From an uncultured Veillonellaceae bacterium (GTDB taxonomy: Bacteria > Bacillota > Negativicutes > Veillonellales > Megasphaeraceae): a stretch of 27,392 bases of DNA. Positions 7,653 to 15,110 of this stretch are shown one piece after another. The position numbers and the translations under genes were made by a program. Below the pieces are notes generated by a model. That model was not told the origin of the DNA and searched no databases. It saw only the letters and a list, made by a program, of their open reading frames with translations. Numbering within the stretch: the first letter of the stretch is position 1; every line of letters starts with the position of its first letter. The stretch lies in assembly GCA_900546795.1 (NCBI GenBank), contig UREG01000020.1:1-27392 (forward strand). The letters are read 5' to 3'.

Positions 7653-7681
7653 ATTATCCCCCGGGCCGCTGGCTTTGTCTA
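7653..7681 (-). promoter_or_regulatory. Promoter of the NhaC-family gene
   Basis: On the minus strand TAGACA (7676-7681) and GATAAT (7653-7658) are separated by exactly 17 bases. The predicted start is about 30 bases before the initiation codon. Confidence 0.6.
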
Positions 7682-7724
7682 TGTTCTTCTTTTTCTGCTG
7701 CACATAGTAATTTTTTATAAAAAC

Positions 7725-7752
7725 AAACCCGCTGCCTAAAGACAGCGGGTTT
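7725..7752 (-). terminator. Intrinsic terminator after the amidohydrolase gene
   Basis: On the minus strand AAACCCGCTG pairs with CAGCGGGTTT (loop TCTTTAGG), followed by GTTTTTA. It begins about eight bases after the amidohydrolase stop. Confidence 0.85.
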
Positions 7753-7759
7753 ATTCTGA

Positions 7760-8557
7760 TTATAACAAATCGAGGATACTCTTGCCTAAAATTTCTTCGC
7801 GCGTTGTTTCATTCGGAACGATCGTTTCCAATACCTGGAACGCTTTGTCATACGTTACTTCCGATTCAAACGCCGTATGCGGCCAGTCACTGCCCCACAT
7901 CAAACGGGACGTGCCATAGGCTTCTATCAATTCCGGCACCATGATTTTAGCGGCTTCTACGCCTTGTTCGCCTTTGCCAACGCGGTACCAGCCGGAAACT
8001 TTTACCCATACCTGCTGCGTTTTCCCTACGGACAGCAGATATTTAAAGCCTCTGTCTTCCAGCGGATTTACCGGGTCCGGTTTGCCAAAATGGTCGATCA
8101 CTACATGAACGCCTGCATTGAGGAGCGGATCTACGATCTCCGGAATATCTTTCGACTCCCGATGGATTTCTACATGCCAGTTCAAGGATTTTACCTGAGC
8201 CAGGCAATTCTGCCATACCGGCGTATCGAAGTCCGGAATCTCCCGGCCAACCAAATTCAAGCGAATCCCGATGATACCCTGCTCTTTGAGCTGCTTCATT
8301 TCTTCCAGACTCATTTCCGGATCAATTACGGCTACGCCCAAAAGCCGGTCCGGGTACTGTTTAATCGCCTCAAGCATGTAGCTGTTGTCCGTTCCAAGGA
8401 AGCTCGGCTGAATCAGCAGTCCCATATCCAGCTGATGCCGGGTAAAGTTGCCGATAAAATCTTCGGCAAAGGCATCGTAGTCCGGTGCATACCGGCGGAC
8501 AGAAGCCAAGGGCAGCCCTACTTTAAATACATGAGCATGTGAATCGAAAAGTTTCAT
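7760..8557 (-). CDS. Amidohydrolase-superfamily metal-dependent hydrolase, LigI (2-pyrone-4,6-dicarboxylate lactonase)-like
   Basis: 265 residues, a cytosolic TIM barrel of the amidohydrolase_2 type. Visible features are 'FDSHAHVF' (His7 and His9), 'RRYAPDYDAF' and 'LLIQPSFLGTDNSYMLEAI'. Others are 'GIIGIRLNLVG', a conserved His156 in 'VVIDHFGKP', 'KVSGWYR', and the catalytic-type Asp224 in 'LMWGSDWPH'. This order closely follows LigI and related lactonases that open dicarboxylate lactones, usually about 270-300 residues. The start at 8557 has AGGAGG seven bases upstream. It is the second gene behind a MatC-like dicarboxylate carrier (33-base gap), so the likely substrate is a di- or tricarboxylate-derived lactone or ester brought in by that carrier. 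The exact reaction is unknown; pyrone dicarboxylate itself would be unexpected in a gut anaerobe. Confidence 0.8.
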   Translation of the reverse strand: MKLFDSHAHVFKVGLPLASVRRYAPDYDAFAEDFIGNFTRHQLDMGLLIQPSFLGTDNSYMLEAIKQYPDRLLGVAVIDPEMSLEEMKQLKEQGIIGIRLNLVGREIPDFDTPVWQNCLAQVKSLNWHVEIHRESKDIPEIVDPLLNAGVHVVIDHFGKPDPVNPLEDRGFKYLLSVGKTQQVWVKVSGWYRVGKGEQGVEAAKIMVPELIEAYGTSRLMWGSDWPHTAFESEVTYDKAFQVLETIVPNETTREEILGKSILDLL

Positions 8558-8590
8558 GATAGTTCCTCCTTCACCTATTTCACTGTTTCA

Positions 8591-9880
8591 TTAGAAAACA
8601 AATGTTGCCAAGATTGCAAAGACAATAGCAGCGGCCATACAAAGCGGTGCGCCTTTAAATAACAGTCTGCTGAACATTTTATCTCTTTCTTCGTCACCTA
8701 CCGCACTGAGCAGCAAGCTGCCGCCGGAAGAGAACGGAGAGATTGCCGTTGCCTGTGCGCCAATCGTGATCGCCAGGAACAACGCGCCTGCCGGAAGTCC
8801 CGTTGCTTCCGCAATAGACGGAACGATCGGGAACAGCGCCGGCGTTACTACGCCCATCGTGCTGCTGAAGAACGACATGAATCCGCCGATCAGCGCCAAT
8901 GCAATCGGTACAAACAGCGGCGGGATCGAAGCACCGACCCAGCTTGCCAGCATTTTTACCGTACCGGCTTTAATCGCTACCGCAATCAGCATACCTACGC
9001 CGCAAATCATGATCAGCGTGCCCCACGGTACTTTGGCGATAATATCTTTTTCGTTGCCAAGTCCCATGCACAGCGCGATCAAAGTGAATACAACGGCTAC
9101 CAGACCAATATCGATCTTCTTATTCAAGAACGTAATCATTTCAGACTGCGGGAAGAGCTGATGCATGATTGGGAACGCCAGCACTGTCGCAACCATTAAA
9201 ATAATAAGAGCAATTGTCTTTTTCTGCTTATCATCAAATTTTTCCGGTACCGGAATATCCAGTTCCACATTCCCTGCATGCGATTTGCTGAAAAGAATCA
9301 TCACGCTAAGAACGATAACAGGGATAACCATGGATGCCAGGAAGATCCAGAAATCAAACGTATACGCTTCTGCAGCATATCCGGCATTTTCCATCAAGCC
9401 GATAAATACGACGCCGCCGGCACTCGTCATGAAGTTGTTGCCGCACAGCGCGCCATAGTTAGCTGCCAACGCGCCTACCAGCGGGCTCAATCCCGTCTTG
9501 CGGCACAAGATCATCGTAATCGGTCCAAAGAACGCCATTACCGCAAAGAACCCAGCGCCTAAACCGGAAATAATCGTCGCTGCAAAAAAGATCCCCAGCG
9601 GCAGTAACCGCGGCGCCTTTCTCGTCGCATACAGCATATGCTGCGACATTTTTTCCAGCGTGCCGTTCAGCGTTGCAAAATTATAGAATAACGCAACACC
9701 GAATATTACGAAGAAAATCTTCATCGGCCACATATCGATCAGCGCGCCGGTTTTCAAGTCCAGCATAAAGCAGCCAATCAAATACGCAAAAACAATAGCA
9801 AAAAATCCAGTATTAAATTTTGTTTTGTACCCGAACGCGATAGACAGTGCAATCGCTCCCAGTACGATCCAGTTGATCAT
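8591..9880 (-). CDS. MatC-like dicarboxylate carrier (SLC13/ion-transporter superfamily)
   Basis: 429 residues, about twelve hydrophobic helices arranged as two repeats. The N-terminal half matches the MatC N-terminal domain ('NTGFFAIVFAYLIGCFML', 'MKIFFVIFGVALFYNFATLNGTLEKMS', 'LGAGFFAVMAFFGPITM'). The hairpin motifs 'GALCGNNFMTSAGGVV' and 'ISPFSSGGSLLLSAVG' near the centre and C-terminus are typical of carboxylate-binding hairpins in this superfamily. Known members move malonate or C4-dicarboxylates. The start at 9880 has GGAGG six bases upstream. It is the first gene of a two-gene operon with the LigI-like hydrolase. Two adjacent perfect inverted repeats lie just downstream of its predicted transcription start. 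Confidence 0.82.
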   Translation of the reverse strand: MINWIVLGAIALSIAFGYKTKFNTGFFAIVFAYLIGCFMLDLKTGALIDMWPMKIFFVIFGVALFYNFATLNGTLEKMSQHMLYATRKAPRLLPLGIFFAATIISGLGAGFFAVMAFFGPITMILCRKTGLSPLVGALAANYGALCGNNFMTSAGGVVFIGLMENAGYAAEAYTFDFWIFLASMVIPVIVLSVMILFSKSHAGNVELDIPVPEKFDDKQKKTIALIILMVATVLAFPIMHQLFPQSEMITFLNKKIDIGLVAVVFTLIALCMGLGNEKDIIAKVPWGTLIMICGVGMLIAVAIKAGTVKMLASWVGASIPPLFVPIALALIGGFMSFFSSTMGVVTPALFPIVPSIAEATGLPAGALFLAITIGAQATAISPFSSGGSLLLSAVGDEERDKMFSRLLFKGAPLCMAAAIVFAILATFVF

Positions 9881-9929
9881 AATTCTCCTCCTTTATTATA
9901 TGTTTATTTTCATGAATCACCAGATGTAC

Positions 9930-9953
9930 GATGCGATAATATTTTATCGCATC
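9930..9953. promoter_or_regulatory. Perfect 10-bp inverted repeat in the MatC leader (candidate operator or RNA hairpin)
   Basis: Arms GATGCGATAA and TTATCGCATC are separated by TATT. It lies in the 5' untranslated region of the MatC-like gene and has no T-tract, so it is not a terminator. A dimeric regulator site or a 5' hairpin are both possible. Confidence 0.6.
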
Positions 9954-9954
9954 A

Positions 9955-9975
9955 GGAATTATCTTTCATAATTCC
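9955..9975. promoter_or_regulatory. Second perfect inverted repeat, adjacent, at the predicted transcription start
   Basis: Arms GGAATTAT and ATAATTCC are separated by CTTTC. It abuts the first repeat with one base between and begins at the predicted +1 of the MatC-like transcript. Confidence 0.55.
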
Positions 9976-9981
9976 GCGCTT

Positions 9982-10010
9982 ATTATATCATAGGTTTTTG
10001 GTCATGTATA
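9982..10010 (-). promoter_or_regulatory. Promoter of the MatC-like / amidohydrolase operon
   Basis: On the minus strand TATACA (10005-10010) and a consensus TATAAT (9982-9987) are 17 bases apart. Predicted start is near 9975, giving a leader of about 95 bases that contains two inverted repeats. Confidence 0.6.
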
Positions 10011-10048
10011 ATAAATTCTTTTTATTTTTCATAAAATGACATAAATGA

Positions 10049-10086
10049 AGGGTATCTACCTCAAAATTTTTTTAAGCAGATACCCT
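10049..10086 (-). terminator. Possible weak terminator after the isocitrate dehydrogenase gene
   Basis: Arms AGGGTATCT and AGATACCCT enclose a 20-base AT-rich loop, starting 17 bases after the stop codon. On the minus strand the following bases are only moderately T-rich, so function as a terminator is uncertain. Confidence 0.45.
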
Positions 10087-10102
10087 CATCATTTCATTTC
10101 GC

Positions 10103-11314
10103 TTATGCCAACAACAGATTTAACCGTTCTTGAATCGCTTTCAAAAATGCTCGCGAATTCACGGCCTGTTTTTCTTCCAAATCCGAAAGAGCATACAGGT
10201 CTTTTGTCATAATCCCTTCTTCAATTGTCTGAAGAGAGGCTTTTTCCAGCTTATCTGCAAAATCCGACAATGCCGCGTTGCCGTCCAGTTCACCGCGTTT
10301 GCGCAGCGCGCCCGTCCAGGCAAAGATCGTTGCAATGGAGTTCGTAGAAGTTTCTTCCCCTTTTAAATGCTTGTAATAATGGCGCTGTACTGTGCCATGA
10401 GCCGCTTCATATTCATAATATCCCTGCGGAGATACCAGTACACTGGTCATCATCGCCAAGCTGCCAAAGGCAGTCGAAACCAGATCGCTCATTACATCGC
10501 CGTCGTAGTTTTTGCAAGCCCAGATCATGCCGCCGTCCGACCGAATCACCCGCGCTACGACATCGTCGATTAACGTATACATATATTCAATTCCGGCCGC
10601 TTCAAATTTTTCTTTATATTCCGCGTCATAAATTTCCTGGAAAATATCTTTGAAGCGATGATCATAGGTTTTCGAAATCGTATCTTTCGTCGCAAACCAC
10701 AGATCTTGTTTTTGACTCAGTGCAAATTCAAAGCAAGAGTACGCAAAGCTGCGGATTGAGGCATCTTTGTTATGCATGCCCATCACAATGCCCGGCTCGG
10801 TAAATTCATGAATCGTCTGCCGTTCTACCCGTCCGTCCGGATAGGTAACGACCAATTCCGCTTTTGCCGGTCCGTCTACTTTGGCTTCCACATTGCGGTA
10901 CACATCGCCATATGCATGGCGGGCAATCGTAATCGGTTTCGTCCACCGCTGCACATAAGGATGAATCCCTTTTACGATAATCGGCGTCCGAAATACCGTG
11001 CCGTCCAACAGCGCCCGAAGCGTACCGTTTGGACTCTTCCACATCTGCTTCAAATCGTATTCTTCCACACGGGCCGCATTCGGCGTGATCGTTGCACATT
11101 TTACGCCTACGCCGTACTTCTTGATCGCTTCCGCTGCGTCTGCCGTTACCTGGTCGTCCGTATCGTCTCGATATTTCATACCTAAATCATAATACTCGGT
11201 CTTTAAGTCTACATACGGTTCAATCAGATCTTCTTTGATCCACTGCCAAAGAATACGGGTCATTTCATCGCCGTCCATTTCAACCAATGGTACCGTCATT
11301 TTGATTTTTTCCAT
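10103..11314 (-). CDS. icd: NADP-dependent isocitrate dehydrogenase (subfamily II, IDH1-like)
   Basis: 403 residues, the usual length of the homodimeric eukaryote-like subfamily. It oxidatively decarboxylates isocitrate to 2-oxoglutarate in the cytosol. Landmarks are 'VEMDGDEMTRILW', 'CATITPNAARVEEYDLKQMWKSPNGTLR' (substrate-binding Ser and Arg), 'ITIARHAYGDVYR', 'MIWACKNYDGDVMSDLV' (metal-binding Asp cluster) and 'EAAHGTVQRHYY', whose Arg-His pair is characteristic of NADP use. The frame extends upstream to 11353, but the AGGAGG before the tandem ATGs at 11317 and 11314 sets the start; 11314 gives the better spacing. It lies downstream of the aconitase-family gene but behind a terminator, with its own TATAAT box. 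It probably supplies 2-oxoglutarate and NADPH for glutamate synthesis in an incomplete citrate-cycle branch. Confidence 0.93.
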   Translation of the reverse strand: MEKIKMTVPLVEMDGDEMTRILWQWIKEDLIEPYVDLKTEYYDLGMKYRDDTDDQVTADAAEAIKKYGVGVKCATITPNAARVEEYDLKQMWKSPNGTLRALLDGTVFRTPIIVKGIHPYVQRWTKPITIARHAYGDVYRNVEAKVDGPAKAELVVTYPDGRVERQTIHEFTEPGIVMGMHNKDASIRSFAYSCFEFALSQKQDLWFATKDTISKTYDHRFKDIFQEIYDAEYKEKFEAAGIEYMYTLIDDVVARVIRSDGGMIWACKNYDGDVMSDLVSTAFGSLAMMTSVLVSPQGYYEYEAAHGTVQRHYYKHLKGEETSTNSIATIFAWTGALRKRGELDGNAALSDFADKLEKASLQTIEEGIMTKDLYALSDLEEKQAVNSRAFLKAIQERLNLLLA

Positions 11315-11396
11315 CATACTACCTCCTTTTACCACATATCGAAAAAACTGCAAAGGTGTTAACTTTATTATAAAAGAAACATTCCATATTCTACAA

Positions 11397-11412
11397 ATAG
11401 GATTTTACCTAT
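11397..11412. promoter_or_regulatory. Inverted repeat ATAGG-N6-CCTAT upstream of the icd promoter
   Basis: Arms ATAGG and CCTAT enclose ATTTTA, 80-100 bases before the icd start. Together with an ATCAAT/ATTGAT repeat at 11420-11438 it could be a regulator site. A consensus TATAAT box lies between it and the gene with no good -35, which would suit an activated promoter. Confidence 0.35.
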
Positions 11413-11503
11413 CCTCACCATCAATGATTTTTATTGATTTTACTTATACCTTTAGAGAATGGATGGGAGGGATTATACCTGGAAATCATACATTACACAT
11501 AAA

Positions 11504-11526
11504 AACAGCTCCCTAAGGGAGCTGTT
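11504..11526. terminator. Intrinsic terminator after the aconitase-family hydratase
   Basis: Stem AACAGCTCCC pairing with GGGAGCTGTT, followed on the minus strand by TTTTTATG. It separates the hydratase transcript from icd. Confidence 0.85.
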
Positions 11527-11543
11527 TCGCTGTTTTTCTCTGA

Positions 11544-13862
11544 TTATTTACCAGATGCATAGAAATTGATCAGGCAGCCTTCTGCAATGATGTCTCTTTC
11601 TTCATCAGAGAGATAGCCCAAAGATAAGCTGATGGTTTCTACGCCGTTTTCTTTAATTACATATGCCGTAAACGTATCGGCTTTGCTGAGAAGCTGTTCC
11701 CGTACGTTCGGCACAAATACATAGTCATGTACGTCCAGTTTCGGAATATCGCTTTCCGTAATCAAGAACGGAAGCATACCCCAGTTAATTACGTTGCTGC
11801 GGTACCGTTTCGTCGCATATTCCAATGCGATGTTTGCCGCGCCGCCGAGTACGCGCTGGCAGGAAGCTGCCTGTTCACGAGCAGAGCCGTCGCCAGGACG
11901 ATTTGCGAAAATCGCGCTGCCGTAATTCGTGTCTGCTGCCAGCTGTTCTGCCGTTTCCGACAAATCAAGCGCTTTGATTACCGTTTCATATACTGCTTTT
12001 ACTTCTTCTGCACCTTTATTTTCCTGGCGCAACTTTTCCACTGCCTGTACCGCTTTTGCCCGGCCTACATATTCCGGAACTTTCCGGCTGAGCGTAAATT
12101 CAGACAAGGCGTACGGATTGGAACGATAAGAAGAAGTTTCGCCGGACGGAATCAATTCGTCCGTCGTCGTTACCGGGTCATGAATAACCGCTGCCATTTT
12201 CAAGAGAACGTTTTTCGAAAGCTGTTCAATGGACGGCCATTTTTTGATTGCCGGACCGTAAATTAATTCTTCGGATTTGCTGCCTTCGCCAAAACCCTGG
12301 TATACACGGTTCTGATACGGTTTTTCATCGAATTCATATGCCGGAATCGTATCGTCGAAATCGATTTCCGTTGCAGCTGTCAAGCGGCCGCCGTTGATTG
12401 CCGTAGCCGCAATGGACCGAGCGTCCATAAGAGCGACGGAAGAAATCTGGCCGTTGCCCGGTTTAGAACCTTCGCGGTTCGGGAAGTTACGGGTAGCATG
12501 ACGAATACTGAATGCCGTATTGGACGGCGTGTCGCCTGCGCCAAAGCAAGGACCGCAGAATGCCGTACGAACGATTGCGCCTGCTTCCATCAAGTCAGCC
12601 AGCGCACCGCTGCGCATAAGAGCCAAATAAATCGGATGGCTGGACGGATATACGCTGAAGTTGATCTGACCCGTACCTACGGATTTTCCTTTTACGATAT
12701 TTGCTGCCAGCGCCAAGTTTTCATAAATACCGCCGGAGCAGCCTACGATAACGGCCTGGTTTACTTCCAGACGGCCGTTGTTGTACCGATCCATCAGGTT
12801 CAGTTTCAAGTTTTTGTTATCCAGCTGTGCCAGCGCTTTTTCTTCTACTTCCGGCAAGATGTCTTTTGCATTTGCATTCAATTCAGCGATGGTGTATGCG
12901 TTGCTCGGATGGAACGGCATAGCGATCATCGGTTCTACCGTATCCAAATCTACGACAACAGCGCCGTCATAGTAAGCAACCTGACCCGGGTTCAATTCTT
13001 TGTACGCATCGCTGCGGCCGTGTACAGTCAGGAACTGTTTCGTCCTATCGTCCGTTCTCCAGATCGAAGTCAGGCACGTCGTTTCCGTCGTCATTACATC
13101 GATGCCGTTACGGAAATCCATGGACAAGTTGGCAATGCCAGGTCCTACGAATTCCATTACTTTATTTTTTACGAAACCATTTTTAAATACTTCCCGTTCA
13201 ATTGCCAAGGCAACGTCCTGCGGGCCCACGCCTTTTTTCGGTTTCCCTTTGAGGTAAATTGCCACAACGCCCGGCGCCTGTACGCGATACGTACGGCCGA
13301 GAAGCTGTTTAACCAATTCCGGACCGCCTTCGCCGATCGCCATGGTTCCCAGCGCACCATACCGGGTATGGCTGTCAGAACCCAAAATCATTTTGCCGCA
13401 GCCAGCCATCATTTCACGCATGTACTGATGGATAACCGCCATATGAGGAGGTACAAAAATACCGCCGAACCGTTTTACTGCGGAAAGACCAAATACATGG
13501 TCGTCTTCGTTAATCGTGCCGCCTACAGCGCCCAAGCTGTTATGGCAGTTCGTCAGCACGTACGGAACCGGAAATTTATCCAATCCGCTGGCAATTGCCG
13601 TCTGAATGATGCCGACATACGTAATGTCATGGGAAGTAAGAGCATCAAATTTGATTTCCAAAGACTGATCGTTTCCGGAAATATTATGGCTGCTCAAAAT
13701 GCCATAGGCTATCGTCTGTTTCTTCGCGTCTTCCAGACATACTTCCTGTTCTTTCATTTCTGCCTGTGCGAATAAAGCAGCTCCGCACTTCTGCAAATCG
13801 GCCTGCGTCGCCAAAACGCTGCCGTTCAGCAAATACACGCCTTCATGAATCAATGTTACCAT
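11544..13862 (-). CDS. Aconitase-family [4Fe-4S] hydratase (YbhJ/large hydratase type)
   Basis: 772 residues with aconitase-superfamily organisation. An N-terminal segment carries 'SLGAVGGTINEDDHVFGLSAVKRFGG' and 'ILGSDSHTRYGALGTMAIGEGG' (substrate-binding GSDSHT at about 161-166). The cluster ligands are Cys375 in 'IVGCSGGIYENL' and Cys436/Cys439 in 'AFCGPCFGAGD'. 'RHATRNFPNREGSKPGNG' follows, and a C-terminal swivel domain has 'YATKRYRSNVINWGMLPFLI'. All three Fe-S cysteines are present. It is closer to the YbhJ-like hydratase group than to AcnA or AcnB, so aconitase activity is likely but a related hydratase reaction is possible. AGGAGG precedes the start. It is divergently transcribed from a LysR regulator and followed by icd, consistent with citrate or aconitate to isocitrate to 2-oxoglutarate. 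Confidence 0.88.
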   Translation of the reverse strand: MVTLIHEGVYLLNGSVLATQADLQKCGAALFAQAEMKEQEVCLEDAKKQTIAYGILSSHNISGNDQSLEIKFDALTSHDITYVGIIQTAIASGLDKFPVPYVLTNCHNSLGAVGGTINEDDHVFGLSAVKRFGGIFVPPHMAVIHQYMREMMAGCGKMILGSDSHTRYGALGTMAIGEGGPELVKQLLGRTYRVQAPGVVAIYLKGKPKKGVGPQDVALAIEREVFKNGFVKNKVMEFVGPGIANLSMDFRNGIDVMTTETTCLTSIWRTDDRTKQFLTVHGRSDAYKELNPGQVAYYDGAVVVDLDTVEPMIAMPFHPSNAYTIAELNANAKDILPEVEEKALAQLDNKNLKLNLMDRYNNGRLEVNQAVIVGCSGGIYENLALAANIVKGKSVGTGQINFSVYPSSHPIYLALMRSGALADLMEAGAIVRTAFCGPCFGAGDTPSNTAFSIRHATRNFPNREGSKPGNGQISSVALMDARSIAATAINGGRLTAATEIDFDDTIPAYEFDEKPYQNRVYQGFGEGSKSEELIYGPAIKKWPSIEQLSKNVLLKMAAVIHDPVTTTDELIPSGETSSYRSNPYALSEFTLSRKVPEYVGRAKAVQAVEKLRQENKGAEEVKAVYETVIKALDLSETAEQLAADTNYGSAIFANRPGDGSAREQAASCQRVLGGAANIALEYATKRYRSNVINWGMLPFLITESDIPKLDVHDYVFVPNVREQLLSKADTFTAYVIKENGVETISLSLGYLSDEERDIIAEGCLINFYASGK

Positions 13863-13890
13863 CTCTCATGACCTCCTATTTAATATAATT

Positions 13891-13929
13891 GATAATAAAA
13901 TAGATATATGAAAGCAGCTTTTTATTATC
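13891..13929. promoter_or_regulatory. Long-spaced inverted repeat between the hydratase and LysR genes (candidate LysR site)
   Basis: Perfect 10-bp arms GATAATAAAA and TTTTATTATC are separated by 19 bases. The repeat lies in a 115-base divergent promoter region and overlaps the expected -35 position of the hydratase gene. Its core resembles the repeat beside the second LysR gene. Confidence 0.5.
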
Positions 13930-13958
13930 TTGACCACTCACTCCAATAATTATATACT
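13930..13958 (+). promoter_or_regulatory. Promoter of the first LysR gene
   Basis: TTGACC (13930-13935) and TATACT (13953-13958) are separated by 17 bases, about 20 bases before the start codon. The -35 touches the right arm of the inverted repeat, so self-repression is plausible. Confidence 0.65.
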
Positions 13959-13977
13959 TATTTTATGGAGGGATATT

Positions 13978-14847
13978 ATGAATGATAATGACTGGTTATT
14001 TCTAAAGATTTTATCTGAAGAAAAAAATATCACAAAAGCTGCAAAAAAACTCTATGTTTCTCAGCCGGCATTGACCGAAAAAATCAAAAAGATCGAAAAG
14101 CAATTTAAAATTCAGCTGATCATCCGCCACCCCAGAGGGATTGAATTCACCCCGGAAGGCGAGATCATCGTCGATTATGCCAAACGGTCTTTGGACGAAC
14201 TTCGCAAGACGTACGACCTGCTGTCTTCCATGGAAAAAGAAGTCAGCGGCAATTTGCGCATTGCTTGTTCCAACGTATTTGCAAAATACCATTTGCCCCA
14301 GCTGCTGTCAAAATTTCATGAAGCCTATCCAAAAGCGGAAATTCACTTTATGAGCGGCTACAGCCAAAATTTATATCAGCAGTTCCTTTCCGGAAACGCG
14401 CAGCTGGCCATTGTACGAGGCGACCACCTTTGGAATGAAGGCAAGCATCTCCTGTGGCAGGAACCACTATGCCTTTTCAGCGCAGAACCGGTGGATTTAA
14501 AAAACCTGCCGTCCCTGCCCTACATTCGGTATAATACCGATCCGCCGCTGCAGGCAATCTATGACGATTGGTGGTACAATCATTTTACCGTAAAACCGAA
14601 TACAGTAACAGAGGTAGATGCACTGGATACATGTATGAAACTCGTATCCTACAAGCTGGGCTATACCCTGCTGTCAGAAAGCTGCGGCATCGATATGCCG
14701 CATCTGTACAAATACCCGCTTACCACGCAAAAAGGAGATATCATTTATCGGAAGACCTGGCTGTATCATCGCCATAATTACCAGAATATCTCTGTCGTCA
14801 AAGCGTTTATTGATTTACTGCTTGCATCTTATCCGCCTATTGGCTGA
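13978..14847 (+). CDS. LysR-family transcriptional regulator, first paralogue
   Basis: 289 residues. Residues 1-60 form the winged helix-turn-helix ('LFLKILSEEKNITKAAKKLYVSQPALTEKIKKIEKQF', then 'IIRHPRGIEFTPEGEIIVDYA'). The rest is a periplasmic-binding-protein-like effector domain starting at 'GNLRIACSNVFAKYHLPQLLSKF'. The ATG at 13978 is used because GGAGG lies seven bases before it; the longer upstream frame would cross the promoter. It is divergent from the aconitase-family hydratase, the standard arrangement for a LysR activator of the neighbouring gene. It is a close paralogue of the LysR protein at 17927, and both contain the unusual 'YIRY' and 'DTCM' motifs in the effector domain. 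The inducer is probably a tri- or dicarboxylate, by context only. Confidence 0.9.
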   Translation: MNDNDWLFLKILSEEKNITKAAKKLYVSQPALTEKIKKIEKQFKIQLIIRHPRGIEFTPEGEIIVDYAKRSLDELRKTYDLLSSMEKEVSGNLRIACSNVFAKYHLPQLLSKFHEAYPKAEIHFMSGYSQNLYQQFLSGNAQLAIVRGDHLWNEGKHLLWQEPLCLFSAEPVDLKNLPSLPYIRYNTDPPLQAIYDDWWYNHFTVKPNTVTEVDALDTCMKLVSYKLGYTLLSESCGIDMPHLYKYPLTTQKGDIIYRKTWLYHRHNYQNISVVKAFIDLLLASYPPIG

Positions 14848-14977
14848 TCCTACGCTATCAGTATAAAAGAATTCGGTATTGAATTTCCAATATGGTTTCA
14901 CGAGAAAAATCATCAAAAATACTTATAACGCAATTCTCAGCTGTTTTTATTTTCTTTTATTCTCAAAACACATGATT

Positions 14978-15029
14978 AGAAGCCTGTTTTTTTCCGTTGC
15001 CGGAACAAGCAGGCTTCTTCTTTTTTTCA
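14978..15029 (+). terminator. Intrinsic terminator downstream of the first LysR gene
   Basis: Arms AGAAGCCTG and CAGGCTTCT flank a 23-base loop and are followed by TTCTTTTTTTC. The rest of the 14848-15110 gap is AT-rich with nothing else recognisable. Confidence 0.75.
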
Positions 15030-15110
15030 TCGCCTATATAAATTATTTTCTTCTCCGCATAATGAGATCTTATTTTTTCTCTTTCTATAATACATATTAT
15101 ATATAGCAGT

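Noticed and set aside
10049..10086. A riboswitch or small RNA downstream of icd
   Set aside because: Only one simple stem with an AT-rich loop is visible; a weak terminator is enough to explain it.
11315..11353. Longer N-terminus for isocitrate dehydrogenase (start 11353)
   Set aside because: The AGGAGG ribosome binding site lies inside that extension and the family sequence begins after it.
12498..13775. Long plus-strand open frame of 425 codons
   Set aside because: It is wholly antisense to the aconitase-family gene, has no ribosome binding site and an implausible Arg/His/Phe/Cys-rich composition.
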